From Microscillaceae bacterium (lineage in GTDB: Bacteria; Bacteroidota; Bacteroidia; Cytophagales; Microscillaceae), in contig JANWZA010000058.1 of NCBI GenBank assembly GCA_025054775.1, forward strand, positions 1-64,000: 64,000 bases of DNA, read 5' to 3'. Below, in pieces: positions 52,774-61,909 of this stretch. The translations under genes and the position numbers were made by a program. Position 1 is the first letter of the stretch; each line of letters starts with the position of its first letter. The notes below the pieces were generated by a model. It was not told the origin of the DNA. It was given only the letters and a program-made list of their open reading frames with translations, and did no database searches.

Positions 52774-54023
52774 CTTATTCCACTCAATTTTCTTCGTACG
52801 AGGTCTAACATAACTTTTGCCGTGAGTTGGATATTCAATTGGCGGTCTTGGGTAAAGAATAATTTTTTGGCATAGGCTTCGGTTTCGTCGGCATAAGCTA
52901 CCCAAATGGTGCCGATAGGAGCGTCAGGAGTACCACCATCAGGACCAGCATACCCTGTGCAGGCAATACCTATGTCTGTGTTCATTTTTTTGCGAATTTG
53001 AATAGCCATTTGCTTTGCTACGACTTCGCTTACGGCAGTATGCGTCTCTAACGTTTCTGGCTCAATACCTAACTGCTGAATTTTGACTTGGTTAGTGTAA
53101 GCTACTACTCCTCCCTTAAAATAATATGAACTCCCTGCCACCGAAGTGATGAGGTGAGCAAAATACCCTCCCGTACAACTCTCTGCACAAGAAAGAGTTT
53201 TATTTTGACTTTTTAGTAATCTACCTACAACTGCGTGCATTTCATCATTATCATAGCCAAAAACATATTTTCGTATCAAAGGCAATACTTTTTCTATTTC
53301 TTGGGCTACTTCAGTTTCTAGTTTGGATAAATCCTCGCCGAAGGCTGTAAGCCGTAAACGAAGTTCTCCCCAGTTTGGTAAATAAGCTAGCTTGATATGT
53401 TTGGGCAGAGCATCTTCCCATTCAGCAATAGTTTGGGCAAGCATAGACTCTCCTGCTCCGTATGTGCAAATTACTTTGTGATAAATAACAGGCAACTGGA
53501 AATGGTTTTTTAGGCGTGGCAAGACCTCGTGCTTCATAAGGTTTTTCATTTCTAGAGGTACACCTGGCATAGAAACATACACTTTTCCCTCGTATTCAAA
53601 CCACATGGCAGGGGCTGTTCCCCAGAGATTGTAAAGCACTGTAGCATTTTGCGGCACAGTGGCTTGCAGGCGGTTAAGTTCGGTAAGTTCGCGTCCACGT
53701 TTAGTAAAAAATTCTGTGACCATGGCTAATACTTTCTCATCGGTGCGGAGAGAGGTGTTAAAATATTTGCAAAGAGTTTTTTTGGTAATATCGTCTTTGG
53801 TAGGCCCTAGCCCTCCTGTTATCAAAATAATATCTGCCCGTCGGTGAGCATCATGCAAGGCATACAAAATCTCGGTTTCGTTATCGCCTACGGAAGTCCT
53901 ACGAATTACTCTCACACCAATTTTCCATAATTCTTCACCTATGAATTGTGAATTAGTATCTGTAATTTGACCATAAAGAATCTCGTCGCCAATGGTAAGG
54001 ATTTCAGCAAGTATACTTTTCAT
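52770..54023 (-). CDS. cinA: CinA-family protein (NMN deamidase/ADP-ribose pyrophosphatase type)
   Basis: 417 residues, full-length two-domain form. N-terminal molybdopterin-binding-like (COG1058) domain (1-170: LTIGDEILYGQITDTNSQFI, ITGGLGPTKDDITK) with ADP-ribose pyrophosphatase activity in relatives, and C-terminal PncC-type nicotinamide-mononucleotide deamidase domain (about 250-415: LSCAESCTGGYFAHLITSVAG, GIACTGYAGPDGGTPDAPIG). It recycles pyridine nucleotides; the competence name comes from Streptococcus. The next gene upstream on this strand starts 26 bp after its start side. Confidence 0.94.
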   Translation of the reverse strand: MKSILAEILTIGDEILYGQITDTNSQFIGEELWKIGVRVIRRTSVGDNETEILYALHDAHRRADIILITGGLGPTKDDITKKTLCKYFNTSLRTDEKVLAMVTEFFTKRGRELTELNRLQATVPQNATVLYNLWGTAPAMWFEYEGKVYVSMPGVPLEMKNLMKHEVLPRLKNHFQLPVIYHKVICTYGAGESMLAQTIAEWEDALPKHIKLAYLPNWGELRLRLTAFGEDLSKLETEVAQEIEKVLPLIRKYVFGYDNDEMHAVVGRLLKSQNKTLSCAESCTGGYFAHLITSVAGSSYYFKGGVVAYTNQVKIQQLGIEPETLETHTAVSEVVAKQMAIQIRKKMNTDIGIACTGYAGPDGGTPDAPIGTIWVAYADETEAYAKKLFFTQDRQLNIQLTAKVMLDLVRRKLSGIS

Positions 54024-54049
54024 TATTTTGAGAGCGAAAGTAAAAGTAA

Positions 54050-55840
54050 CTATTTTTTGGGTAAAGTAGAGCTAACTTTAAAAAACTTTTGTGCATTTTT
54101 AACGGTTTTCTCAATCCATTTTTTTTCAACTTCTGGCAAAGCAGGGTCTACGAGTTGATTTTGTTGGATTTGCTTTATATGCCATCTGTAAAATTCGGCA
54201 TTTGTATTTGCTTGCTGTAGAATATGAGGAGAATACTTTTTAGGTATGGTAGATTGCGTAGTTTCTTCTAATCTAATTACTTGCCCTACTTTAATTAAGG
54301 ATGCTTGCTCATAGTTTTCTATGTTATTCAATTGCATCAATTTTTCTAAGGGAATGTTATAGCGCCTGCTGATTTGGTATAAATTCTCTCCTTCTTTTAC
54401 AATGTGGTTTTTTGCTAATGAGACAGGTTGTAGGGCAGTATTTTCAGGGGGAGCAACGTGTAGTACTTGCCCAACGATAATAAGCGTCTGAGTAGCAGAC
54501 ATACCGTTCCATCGGCGAAGGTCGGCTATTGAAATATTATACATACGAGCAATTTTGTAAAGATTTTCGCCGTAGGTTACTGTATGGGTGCGTGGTTTTT
54601 CTAATTCTTTTGGTTGCTTTCGGTCTGTATTTGTAGGTTTTTGTAGCGAGTCAGCATCTGTGGGTAATGGAGTAATAGTACTATTCTGTTCTTCTAATTC
54701 TAAATTGCTCTCTTCGTATGAGTTGTGCTGTTCGTTTTCATTTTTGTTTGCTAGTTGTTTATCATTTTCAGGATTATTGGCATTGAAATCTATTTTCAGG
54801 TCTTCAATAAAAATAGTATTGTTTGTGGGAAATATGTTTTCTTGTGAAACGGGTTTAGGCATTAAAATATCCTCTTGGGTAAAACCTACAATTACTTGTT
54901 TAGAGTTAGGTTGATTAGCATTTTTAGTAGCAGCAGATTGATACGAGATAGAGTCAGGGTTGATGATTTTTTTAGGCAGATATAGTTCGTATTCAGTAGG
55001 GAGCTTGAACTTGTTTTGAGCAAGTAACCAAGGATTGTATTTTTTTATCAAAGCTACATCAGTTTGATATTGTTTAGCTATTTTCCGAAGTGATAACTGA
55101 GTGTGAGAAGGAAGTTGTATTGTGTGAAATTGTATTTTAGGTGGATAGTTATTAAAAAAATAAGTGTGTAAGACACGAAAAACAAAGTAATCTATGATAG
55201 GTTGGGGCATTTTATCATTCACTATAAACGTAGTTTTGCTTTTGTATTCAGAGGCGTTGGGGAAGTAGTTTTGCAAGTAAGTTTCAAAGTTCTCTTGTAA
55301 AAAGAATTTTAGCATTGTGATTAGCCAATTTTGATACACATAGTTATCATTTTTCCATTTATAGGCAACTTTTTGCGTCATGATTTTAGGGTGCTTGCGG
55401 TCGTCAATATAAGCGTTGGTAGTAATTAAGAAAGATCTTACTAAAATATCTTTTCCCAAGACATAATAAATAGGATTTAGTACGTATGCCTCACGTAGAT
55501 ATTGAGTTTCTACTATGGCAATGTACTTGAGCTCGGTAGGTAGCTTTTGTTCTTTGAGGCATTGTTCTATGATAGGTAGATATAAAGCTTGTCGTTCAGC
55601 CATTACTTGGAGAGCGGATAAGTTTTGAGTCGTTAAGAAGTTATAGACTTGTTTTCTTATCTTATTTTGCAGGTCAGGGGTTAGGATACATCGCATGTTT
55701 CCGATTTCAAAAATGGAAGGTACGCTTAAAAAAACCGTATCCCAAGTTGGTGGAAATTTGCCTGTGCCATTTACTTGCGAAACAAACAGGAAAAGAAGAG
55801 CCACTTGTAAAAAAGATAATCTGATTAAGTAAGTTATCAT
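54050..55840 (-). CDS. MltD-like protein with degenerate transglycosylase domain and LysM repeats
   Basis: 596 residues with a signal peptide (cut near VNG). Residues about 75-240 follow the MltD plan (LPTELKYIAIVETQYLREAY corresponds to the usual LKY-A-IES-F, Glu111 kept), but the usual S-GA-GLWQFM block is missing, replaced by IYYVLGKDILVRSFLITTNA, so catalysis is doubtful. A first LysM-like segment lies near 240-290, a linker rich in Asn and Glu follows, then two clear LysM units (about 425-470, TVTYGENLYKIARMYNISI; about 482-530, HIVKEGENLYQISRRYNIPL) that bind peptidoglycan sugar chains. Likely a periplasmic wall-binding protein. Confidence 0.75.
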   Translation of the reverse strand: MITYLIRLSFLQVALLFLFVSQVNGTGKFPPTWDTVFLSVPSIFEIGNMRCILTPDLQNKIRKQVYNFLTTQNLSALQVMAERQALYLPIIEQCLKEQKLPTELKYIAIVETQYLREAYVLNPIYYVLGKDILVRSFLITTNAYIDDRKHPKIMTQKVAYKWKNDNYVYQNWLITMLKFFLQENFETYLQNYFPNASEYKSKTTFIVNDKMPQPIIDYFVFRVLHTYFFNNYPPKIQFHTIQLPSHTQLSLRKIAKQYQTDVALIKKYNPWLLAQNKFKLPTEYELYLPKKIINPDSISYQSAATKNANQPNSKQVIVGFTQEDILMPKPVSQENIFPTNNTIFIEDLKIDFNANNPENDKQLANKNENEQHNSYEESNLELEEQNSTITPLPTDADSLQKPTNTDRKQPKELEKPRTHTVTYGENLYKIARMYNISIADLRRWNGMSATQTLIIVGQVLHVAPPENTALQPVSLAKNHIVKEGENLYQISRRYNIPLEKLMQLNNIENYEQASLIKVGQVIRLEETTQSTIPKKYSPHILQQANTNAEFYRWHIKQIQQNQLVDPALPEVEKKWIEKTVKNAQKFFKVSSTLPKK

Positions 55841-55975
55841 ATTTTTTTCAAAGTTAAATTTTGGTGTACGCTTTTGTGTGCCTTTTAGCTTAAAAAAGAT
55901 AGCTACAAAATTACATAACTCAACGATTTTAACAAAGAAAGTGAGATGGAAAGGTATATTAATTTTATATTAAGT

Positions 55976-56001
55976 GCTTCAAGCCAAATTTTATTTGGTT
56001 T
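55976..56001 (+). other. Short hairpin sharing its flank with the terminator at 23516
   Basis: GCTTCAAGCCAA recurs from 23511-23522; here AAGCCAAAT pairs with ATTTGGTTT (one G-U) over a 3-base loop. It lies between two divergent genes, where a terminator has no obvious job. Confidence 0.5.
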
Positions 56002-56108
56002 TAAGGAATATAGGTAAAAAAGATGTCTTGCAAGAAATTGTAACTCTTGACCTATTATTGTGTTATATGTAAAGCGTACTTTTAACAGCTATTGAATTTT
56101 TGAAATCT

Positions 56109-58499
56109 ATGAACTTTTTACAGAAAAAACCACTCGGCAGTTGGGTGCTTGTCTTAATAGCCTTAAATACATTTGCACAAAGTAAATTTACGATAAGTGG
56201 CTACTTAAAAGACGCTCAAAATGGTGAGGCGTTAATTGCAGCTACGGTCTTTGTAAATGAATTGAAGGTAGGTGTAACTTCTAATACTTACGGCTTCTAT
56301 TCGCTCTCCTTGCCCGCAGGGAGTTATACGCTTACTATTTCGTATATTGGTTACAAAACTCAAACTTTATCCCTGAGTCTAAATCAAAATTTGATTAAAA
56401 ATTTTGAACTCCAACCCGATAACCTCACACTCAGCGAGGTAGAAGTTACTAGCGAAAAATCAGACGAAAATATTCGTAGTGTGGAAATGAGTGTGAATAA
56501 ATTGGATATAAAAACTATTAAAAAAATTCCTGCCCTTTTAGGTGAAGTGGATGTTATTCGGAGTATTCAACTTCTGCCTGGTGTAAGCACCGTTGGCGAA
56601 GGGGCAGCAGGTTTCAATGTACGCGGGGGAACGATTGACCAAAACCTCGTACTTTTGGACGAAGCGCCTGTCTATAATACCTCCCACGCTTTGGGCTTTT
56701 TCTCTGTATTCAACCCTGACTTGGTGAAAGATGTAAAACTGGTAAAAGGCGGCGTTGCGGCTCAATATGGTGGAAGGTTAGCCTCGTTGTTAGATGTAAG
56801 ATTGAAAGAAGGAAACCTCAAAAAGTGGGAAGTGAATGGTGGCATAGGATTGATTTTTAGCCGACTAACCGTAGAAGCTCCTATTATAAAAGACAAAGCC
56901 TCATTCATTATTGGCGGCAGACGCTCTTATTTTGATTTATTTTTTCCACTCTCCAATAACCCTGATGTAAAAAATAGCACAGTCTATTTTTATGACCTAA
57001 CCGCCAAGGCAAACTACATTATCAATGCTCGCAACCGCATTTATGTATCGGGCTACTTTGGGCGCGATGTGTTGGGTTTTGCGGGTGGAAATTTCGGCTT
57101 TGATTGGGGAAGTACTACAGCTACAGTGCGTTGGAATCATTTATTTAGCGATAAATTATTTTTCAACTTAACCACTTTTTATAGCAAATACGACTATCGG
57201 CTCAAAGCAGGCACCCGCGAGAGCGACGATGGCTTTGATTGGCGTTCTAATATCCTGAATTACAGTGTAAAACCCGAACTTACTTGGTTCTTAAATGCGC
57301 AAAATACTCTCAACTTCGGTGGGCAAGCCCTTTTCTATACCTTCAAACCAGGAAGTGCTACTTTTAAGAGTTTAGGCACTACCAACCGTGTGTACCTACC
57401 TGACAAATACGCTCTGGAAAATGCCCTCTACCTGAGCAATGACCAAACCCTCAATGAAAAAATTTTGTTGCAATATGGTTTGCGATACTCATGGTTTAGC
57501 TATTTGGGCAAAGGCACAAGCCAGACTTATGCCGAGGCACCCGCAGGCACGCGCCGCGAATTGATAAGCGAAAAGCAATTTGATATGTGGCAAACCATAC
57601 AACAATACGGCTTTTTAGAACCTCGCTTTTCTATCAATTACAAGCTATCCCCAAAAACGGCTTTCAAAGCAAGCTATAACCGCATGGCTCAGTACATTCA
57701 CCTCGTTTCTAATACCACCGCCTCCATTCCACTTGACGTATGGACACCCAGCACAAACAACATTCGCCCTCAAATTGCCGACCAAGTAGCCCTCGGCTAT
57801 TTCCAAAACTTCGGCGAAAATGATGATTACGAATTTTCTGCTGAGACTTACTACAAAGATATGCAAAACCAAATAGACTACATAGACGGGGCAGATTTAT
57901 TGCTCAATCGTGCTTTGGAAGGCGATTTATTGAACGGCAAAGGGCGTGCTTATGGTTTAGAATTGTATTTTCGTAAAAATACGGGCAAACTCACAGGTTG
58001 GCTCAGCTACACCCTTGCCCGCAGTGAACGCCAAGTGCAAGGCATTAACCAAGGACGCTGGTATCCGAATAGATTTGACAAAGCACATAATTTTTATGCC
58101 GTTGCTCTTTATCAAATCAACCCGCGATGGAGCGTATCAGCTACGGCAGTATTTGGTACGGGCACACCCACTACCTTTCCAACGGCAAGGTATGAGTTTC
58201 AAGGGCTTATTGTGCCACACAATACCAACGATGAGCGAAACAACTACCGCATACCGCCTTACCACCGTTTAGATATTGCCGTAACCTATACACCAAGCAA
58301 AAATAATAACCGTAGGCTCAAAGGTGAGTGGGTATTTTCCATCTACAACGTATATGCCAGCCGAAATCCCTTTTCTATCTTTTTTAGGCAGAGCATTCCG
58401 CGAGGAGAATTAGCCGCTCTTAATGCTGTTACCGAGGCTATTAAGTTTTCGGTAGTTTCTACACTTATTCCTTCGGTTTCGTATAATTTTAGGTTTTAG
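56109..58499 (+). CDS. TonB-dependent outer-membrane receptor with carboxypeptidase-regulatory domain
   Basis: 796 residues from the ATG at 56109. Signal peptide to about residue 24 (NTFAQS), then a CarboxypepD_reg-like fold (GYLKDAQNGEALIAATVFVN, about 30-110), a plug (VRGGTIDQNLVLLDEAPVYN, about 175-194; GGVAAQYGGRLASLLDVRLK) and a long barrel ending in VSYNFRF. The C-terminal Phe is typical. Such receptors import iron complexes, vitamins or peptides across the outer membrane, driven by TonB. It is not of the SusC length class and has no SusD next to it. Substrate unknown. Confidence 0.9.
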   Translation: MNFLQKKPLGSWVLVLIALNTFAQSKFTISGYLKDAQNGEALIAATVFVNELKVGVTSNTYGFYSLSLPAGSYTLTISYIGYKTQTLSLSLNQNLIKNFELQPDNLTLSEVEVTSEKSDENIRSVEMSVNKLDIKTIKKIPALLGEVDVIRSIQLLPGVSTVGEGAAGFNVRGGTIDQNLVLLDEAPVYNTSHALGFFSVFNPDLVKDVKLVKGGVAAQYGGRLASLLDVRLKEGNLKKWEVNGGIGLIFSRLTVEAPIIKDKASFIIGGRRSYFDLFFPLSNNPDVKNSTVYFYDLTAKANYIINARNRIYVSGYFGRDVLGFAGGNFGFDWGSTTATVRWNHLFSDKLFFNLTTFYSKYDYRLKAGTRESDDGFDWRSNILNYSVKPELTWFLNAQNTLNFGGQALFYTFKPGSATFKSLGTTNRVYLPDKYALENALYLSNDQTLNEKILLQYGLRYSWFSYLGKGTSQTYAEAPAGTRRELISEKQFDMWQTIQQYGFLEPRFSINYKLSPKTAFKASYNRMAQYIHLVSNTTASIPLDVWTPSTNNIRPQIADQVALGYFQNFGENDDYEFSAETYYKDMQNQIDYIDGADLLLNRALEGDLLNGKGRAYGLELYFRKNTGKLTGWLSYTLARSERQVQGINQGRWYPNRFDKAHNFYAVALYQINPRWSVSATAVFGTGTPTTFPTARYEFQGLIVPHNTNDERNNYRIPPYHRLDIAVTYTPSKNNNRRLKGEWVFSIYNVYASRNPFSIFFRQSIPRGELAALNAVTEAIKFSVVSTLIPSVSYNFRF

Positions 58500-58571
58500 G
58501 GTAAAGGTTTTTAGCTCATGTATCATAATGAAAAGAAATTTCTTGTGGTTGAGGGCTACGAAAATTTTTAA

Positions 58572-58603
58572 TAGTTTTACTACTCAATATGATAGTTTTA
58601 CTA
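58572..58603. promoter_or_regulatory. Paired 11-bp sites upstream of susC, 21 bp apart
   Basis: TAGTTTTACTA occurs at 58572-58582 and 58593-58603, exactly 21 bp from start to start. Each is itself a palindrome (TAGT-TTT-ACTA). They lie about 195 bases before the SusC start and could be a double operator. The rest of the 298-bp gap is AT-rich without other features. Confidence 0.5.
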
Positions 58604-58797
58604 TCAAAAAAAACAAAATAAATACATAAAAATAAAAAAAATGAAAATTAAACTTTGAAAAGTTATATATCAGAAAAAAAAACTAAAAATATAAAAGTTA
58701 TTTTCTAACAAAGAGCAACAAAATATGCTTAAATTAGCAAGCAAAATTTAATACTTTCTTAATATACAGCATTTCAAGTTTAACCCATTGTAAAATT

Positions 58798-61700
58798 ATG
58801 ATGAAAAAACAGTTACTATTTACCTTTTACTGCTTGCTTGGGTTGCTGTGGCAAGCCTGGGCACAGGATAGGACGGTAACAGGGCGCGTTACTGATGCTA
58901 AAACAGGTGAACCGCTGCCAGGAGTAACCGTCATAGTAAAAGGTACTTCTAATGCAACAGCTACCGACTTTGACGGAAACTACAAAATCAATGTAAAGCC
59001 AGGAGCTGTTCTAGCTTTTTCAAGTATTAGCTATGTTGCTCAAGAGATTGCCGTGGGAGTTGCCTCGGTAATTGACGTAAAGTTACAACCTGATACCAAA
59101 CAGCTTGAAGATGTGGTGGTAATAGGGTATGGAGTGCAAGAACGTAGAGAAGTCTCTGGTTCGGTAGGTTCAGTAAAAGGAGAGGATATTCGCAACCTGC
59201 CTATTCCTAGTGTGGATAGAGCTATCCAAGGACGCGTAGCAGGGGTGCAAATTACAGGGGTGAATGGCATTCCTGGCGGCGCTACCCAAGTGCGTATCCG
59301 TGGTATAGGTTCTGTTAATGGTGGCAACGAACCACTTTACGTGATTGATGGCGTACCTATGACCGCAGGGGATAGAAGCCGACGTATTGCCTCTTCAAAC
59401 GTATTGAACGTTTTGAATAATAATGACATTGAATCTATTGAAGTATTAAAAGATGCCTCTGCCGCCTCTATCTACGGAGCGCAAGCCGCTAATGGTGTAA
59501 TTTTGATTACTACTAAAAAAGGAAAAGCGGGTAAAACTAAATTTGATGTAAATTATTATACAGGTTACTCTGATGTTATTCGGAAGATCCCTTTACTAAC
59601 TGGACCTGAATGGATAAGAATGCGAATTGAAGCTACAAGAAATAGATATACCTATCACTTTATTGCAGACCCCTTTGTACCAGGCTCAGGGCAAGATTTA
59701 CAGCGACCTTCACGTTGGGCTATTACAGAGGTACAAAGCACATACGGTTCACCTGAAGTAGCTCCTAACTATGATTGGCAACAAGCCGTTACCCGTAGAG
59801 GCGCTATCCAAAACTTGGAGTTTTCTGCAAACGGTGGAACCGATAACGTAAGGTATTTTTTAGGTGCCTCTTACAATGAACAGAGAGCCCAACTAATTGC
59901 AACCGATATTCGTAGAGTTACCCTAAGGGCTAACCTTGATGCTAAACTTACTAAGAAGTTGAGTTTTGAAGGAAGGTTTAACTTTACTAACAACAAACAA
60001 GACTCACCTTTTAATAATGCCTTTAACACAAACAACCAAATTGTAACTGCTTTGGGAATAATCCCTTTGAATAGTCCATTCTTACCTAATGGTGCTATTA
60101 ATGCTTCCTTCGCTTACCCAGGTGTACTAGGGGCATCTTCTAATCCGCTCTTGCAGTCTGATGTAAATATTCTTGTAGGACGTACTAACCAACTTATCGC
60201 AAATACTTCATTTGTTTATGAACTTGCCCCTGGACTTAGTTTCAGGTCTAATTATGGTGTAGACTTCAACGATGTAGTAGAAGATGCCTACTTTGACGCT
60301 CGTACCCCCGGAGGAGCAGCAGCAGGAGGAGGTAGTGTAAGTGCTTTCCAAACACGTGTTATCAATATAAACACCGACCAACTGCTCACCTATGATAGGG
60401 CTTTTTTAGATAGAAGGCTGAAACTAAACTCAATCCTAGGGTTTAATTATCGTAGAGAGGAGGTTACAGGCTTTAACGCAGCCGGTACCGGAGTACTTTT
60501 ACCTGCTTTTGGGCAAACTATGGCAGGAACCACACCTTCTACTGTAAACACAGTGTATTCCATCTTTAAGTTAGCAGGTTATTTTGGTAGAGTAAATCTC
60601 ACTTTTGATGATAAGTACATTTTAGCTGCTACCATCAGACGCGATGGTTCTTCACGTTTTGGAGCAGACAGACGCTTTGGTACCTTCCCTGCCGTTTCAG
60701 CCGCTTGGCGTTTGTCAGAAGAACAATTTATGACCAACGTAAAAAATATTTTTACTGATTTGAAACTTCGGGTAAGTTACGGACAAACTGGAAACCAAGA
60801 TATAGGAGGTAGCTTCCCCTCGCTGGTGTTAGCCTCTACAGGGGTAGCTTTTGGTGCTAACGGCTTGTCTGGTATCGGTTTAACGCAGTTAGGAGTACGC
60901 ACTCTCGGTTGGGAAACTAACGAAACTATTAACTTAGGATTAGATTACGCTTTCCTTAAAGGACGTATCTCAGGTACAGTAGAGTACTTTTGGAGAAATA
61001 CAAAAAACTTATTACTTTTTGAACCCCAATCTTCTATAAGTGGGTTTAGCTCTACTCTGCGTAACGTAGGAAAGTTACAAAACCGAGGAGTAGAACTTTT
61101 GGTGATTACTCGTAATATTGACAGCGAATTTAAGTGGACTACGGATTTCAATATTACTTTTGTAAAAAATGAAGTGAAGCGATTGCTCAACCCTGGTGAA
61201 GATTTACCTAACAACGGGCTTTGGCTCGGAAGACCTCTCGGGCAACAATGGGTGGCTCGCTATGCAGGGGTAAATCCCGCCGACGGACGTGCCTTCTGGT
61301 ATGATAAAAATGGAGAAATTACCTACCAACCCGTAGCCAATGATCGCGTATTTATCAATCGTGCTTCTGGCTCTACCCTCGTCCCTATTCACTACGGAGG
61401 TATTACTAACACCTTTTCTTACAAAGGTTTTGAACTTATTGCCTTCTTCCAGTGGAACTATGGACAGCTAGCCTACGCTACTCAAAATGCTAATCTTTTG
61501 AATGACTTCCGATTTGTAGCAAACCAAGAGCGTAGAATTTTTGATCGCTGGACCCGCCCCGGACAGATTACCGACTATCCACGCCTATATCTTGAAGCAG
61601 TTGAACCTGGTTCAGCTCCCTCACTTTTTGGCGCCTCAGGAGTAGGGCATGACCGCTTCCTAGAAGATGCTTCCTACATTCGTTTGAAGCAACTCACATT

Positions 61701-61893
61701 CTCATATAATGTACCGCAAAGCTGGGCATCAAGACTTAAAATTGCAAATGCAAAAATCTATCTTCAAGGGGTAAATCTATGGACTAGGACTAATTTTACA
61801 GGTCTAGATCCTGAATTTGCTATAGGTACTTCTGATATCGGAGTAGTTCCACAAGGTAAGAATTATATCATAGGTATTCAAATCGGATTTTAA
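58798..61893 (+). CDS. susC: SusC/RagA-family TonB-linked outer-membrane protein
   Basis: 1031 residues. Signal peptide to about residue 22 (WAQ), CarboxypepD_reg fold (TGRVTDAKTGEPLPGVTVIVKGT, about 27-49), SusC/RagA plug marks (VVVIGYGVQERREVSGSVGSV; GGATQVRIRGIGSVNGGNEPLYVIDGVP; ILKDASAASIYGAQAANGVILITTKKG), then the barrel. Paired with the SusD lipoprotein 16 bp downstream it forms a lidded importer for glycans or peptides. No glycoside hydrolase or sigma/anti-sigma gene is visible in the window, so the substrate is open. Confidence 0.96.
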   Translation: MMKKQLLFTFYCLLGLLWQAWAQDRTVTGRVTDAKTGEPLPGVTVIVKGTSNATATDFDGNYKINVKPGAVLAFSSISYVAQEIAVGVASVIDVKLQPDTKQLEDVVVIGYGVQERREVSGSVGSVKGEDIRNLPIPSVDRAIQGRVAGVQITGVNGIPGGATQVRIRGIGSVNGGNEPLYVIDGVPMTAGDRSRRIASSNVLNVLNNNDIESIEVLKDASAASIYGAQAANGVILITTKKGKAGKTKFDVNYYTGYSDVIRKIPLLTGPEWIRMRIEATRNRYTYHFIADPFVPGSGQDLQRPSRWAITEVQSTYGSPEVAPNYDWQQAVTRRGAIQNLEFSANGGTDNVRYFLGASYNEQRAQLIATDIRRVTLRANLDAKLTKKLSFEGRFNFTNNKQDSPFNNAFNTNNQIVTALGIIPLNSPFLPNGAINASFAYPGVLGASSNPLLQSDVNILVGRTNQLIANTSFVYELAPGLSFRSNYGVDFNDVVEDAYFDARTPGGAAAGGGSVSAFQTRVININTDQLLTYDRAFLDRRLKLNSILGFNYRREEVTGFNAAGTGVLLPAFGQTMAGTTPSTVNTVYSIFKLAGYFGRVNLTFDDKYILAATIRRDGSSRFGADRRFGTFPAVSAAWRLSEEQFMTNVKNIFTDLKLRVSYGQTGNQDIGGSFPSLVLASTGVAFGANGLSGIGLTQLGVRTLGWETNETINLGLDYAFLKGRISGTVEYFWRNTKNLLLFEPQSSISGFSSTLRNVGKLQNRGVELLVITRNIDSEFKWTTDFNITFVKNEVKRLLNPGEDLPNNGLWLGRPLGQQWVARYAGVNPADGRAFWYDKNGEITYQPVANDRVFINRASGSTLVPIHYGGITNTFSYKGFELIAFFQWNYGQLAYATQNANLLNDFRFVANQERRIFDRWTRPGQITDYPRLYLEAVEPGSAPSLFGASGVGHDRFLEDASYIRLKQLTFSYNVPQSWASRLKIANAKIYLQGVNLWTRTNFTGLDPEFAIGTSDIGVVPQGKNYIIGIQIGF

Positions 61894-61909
61894 CTAAATT
61901 TTATATAAA

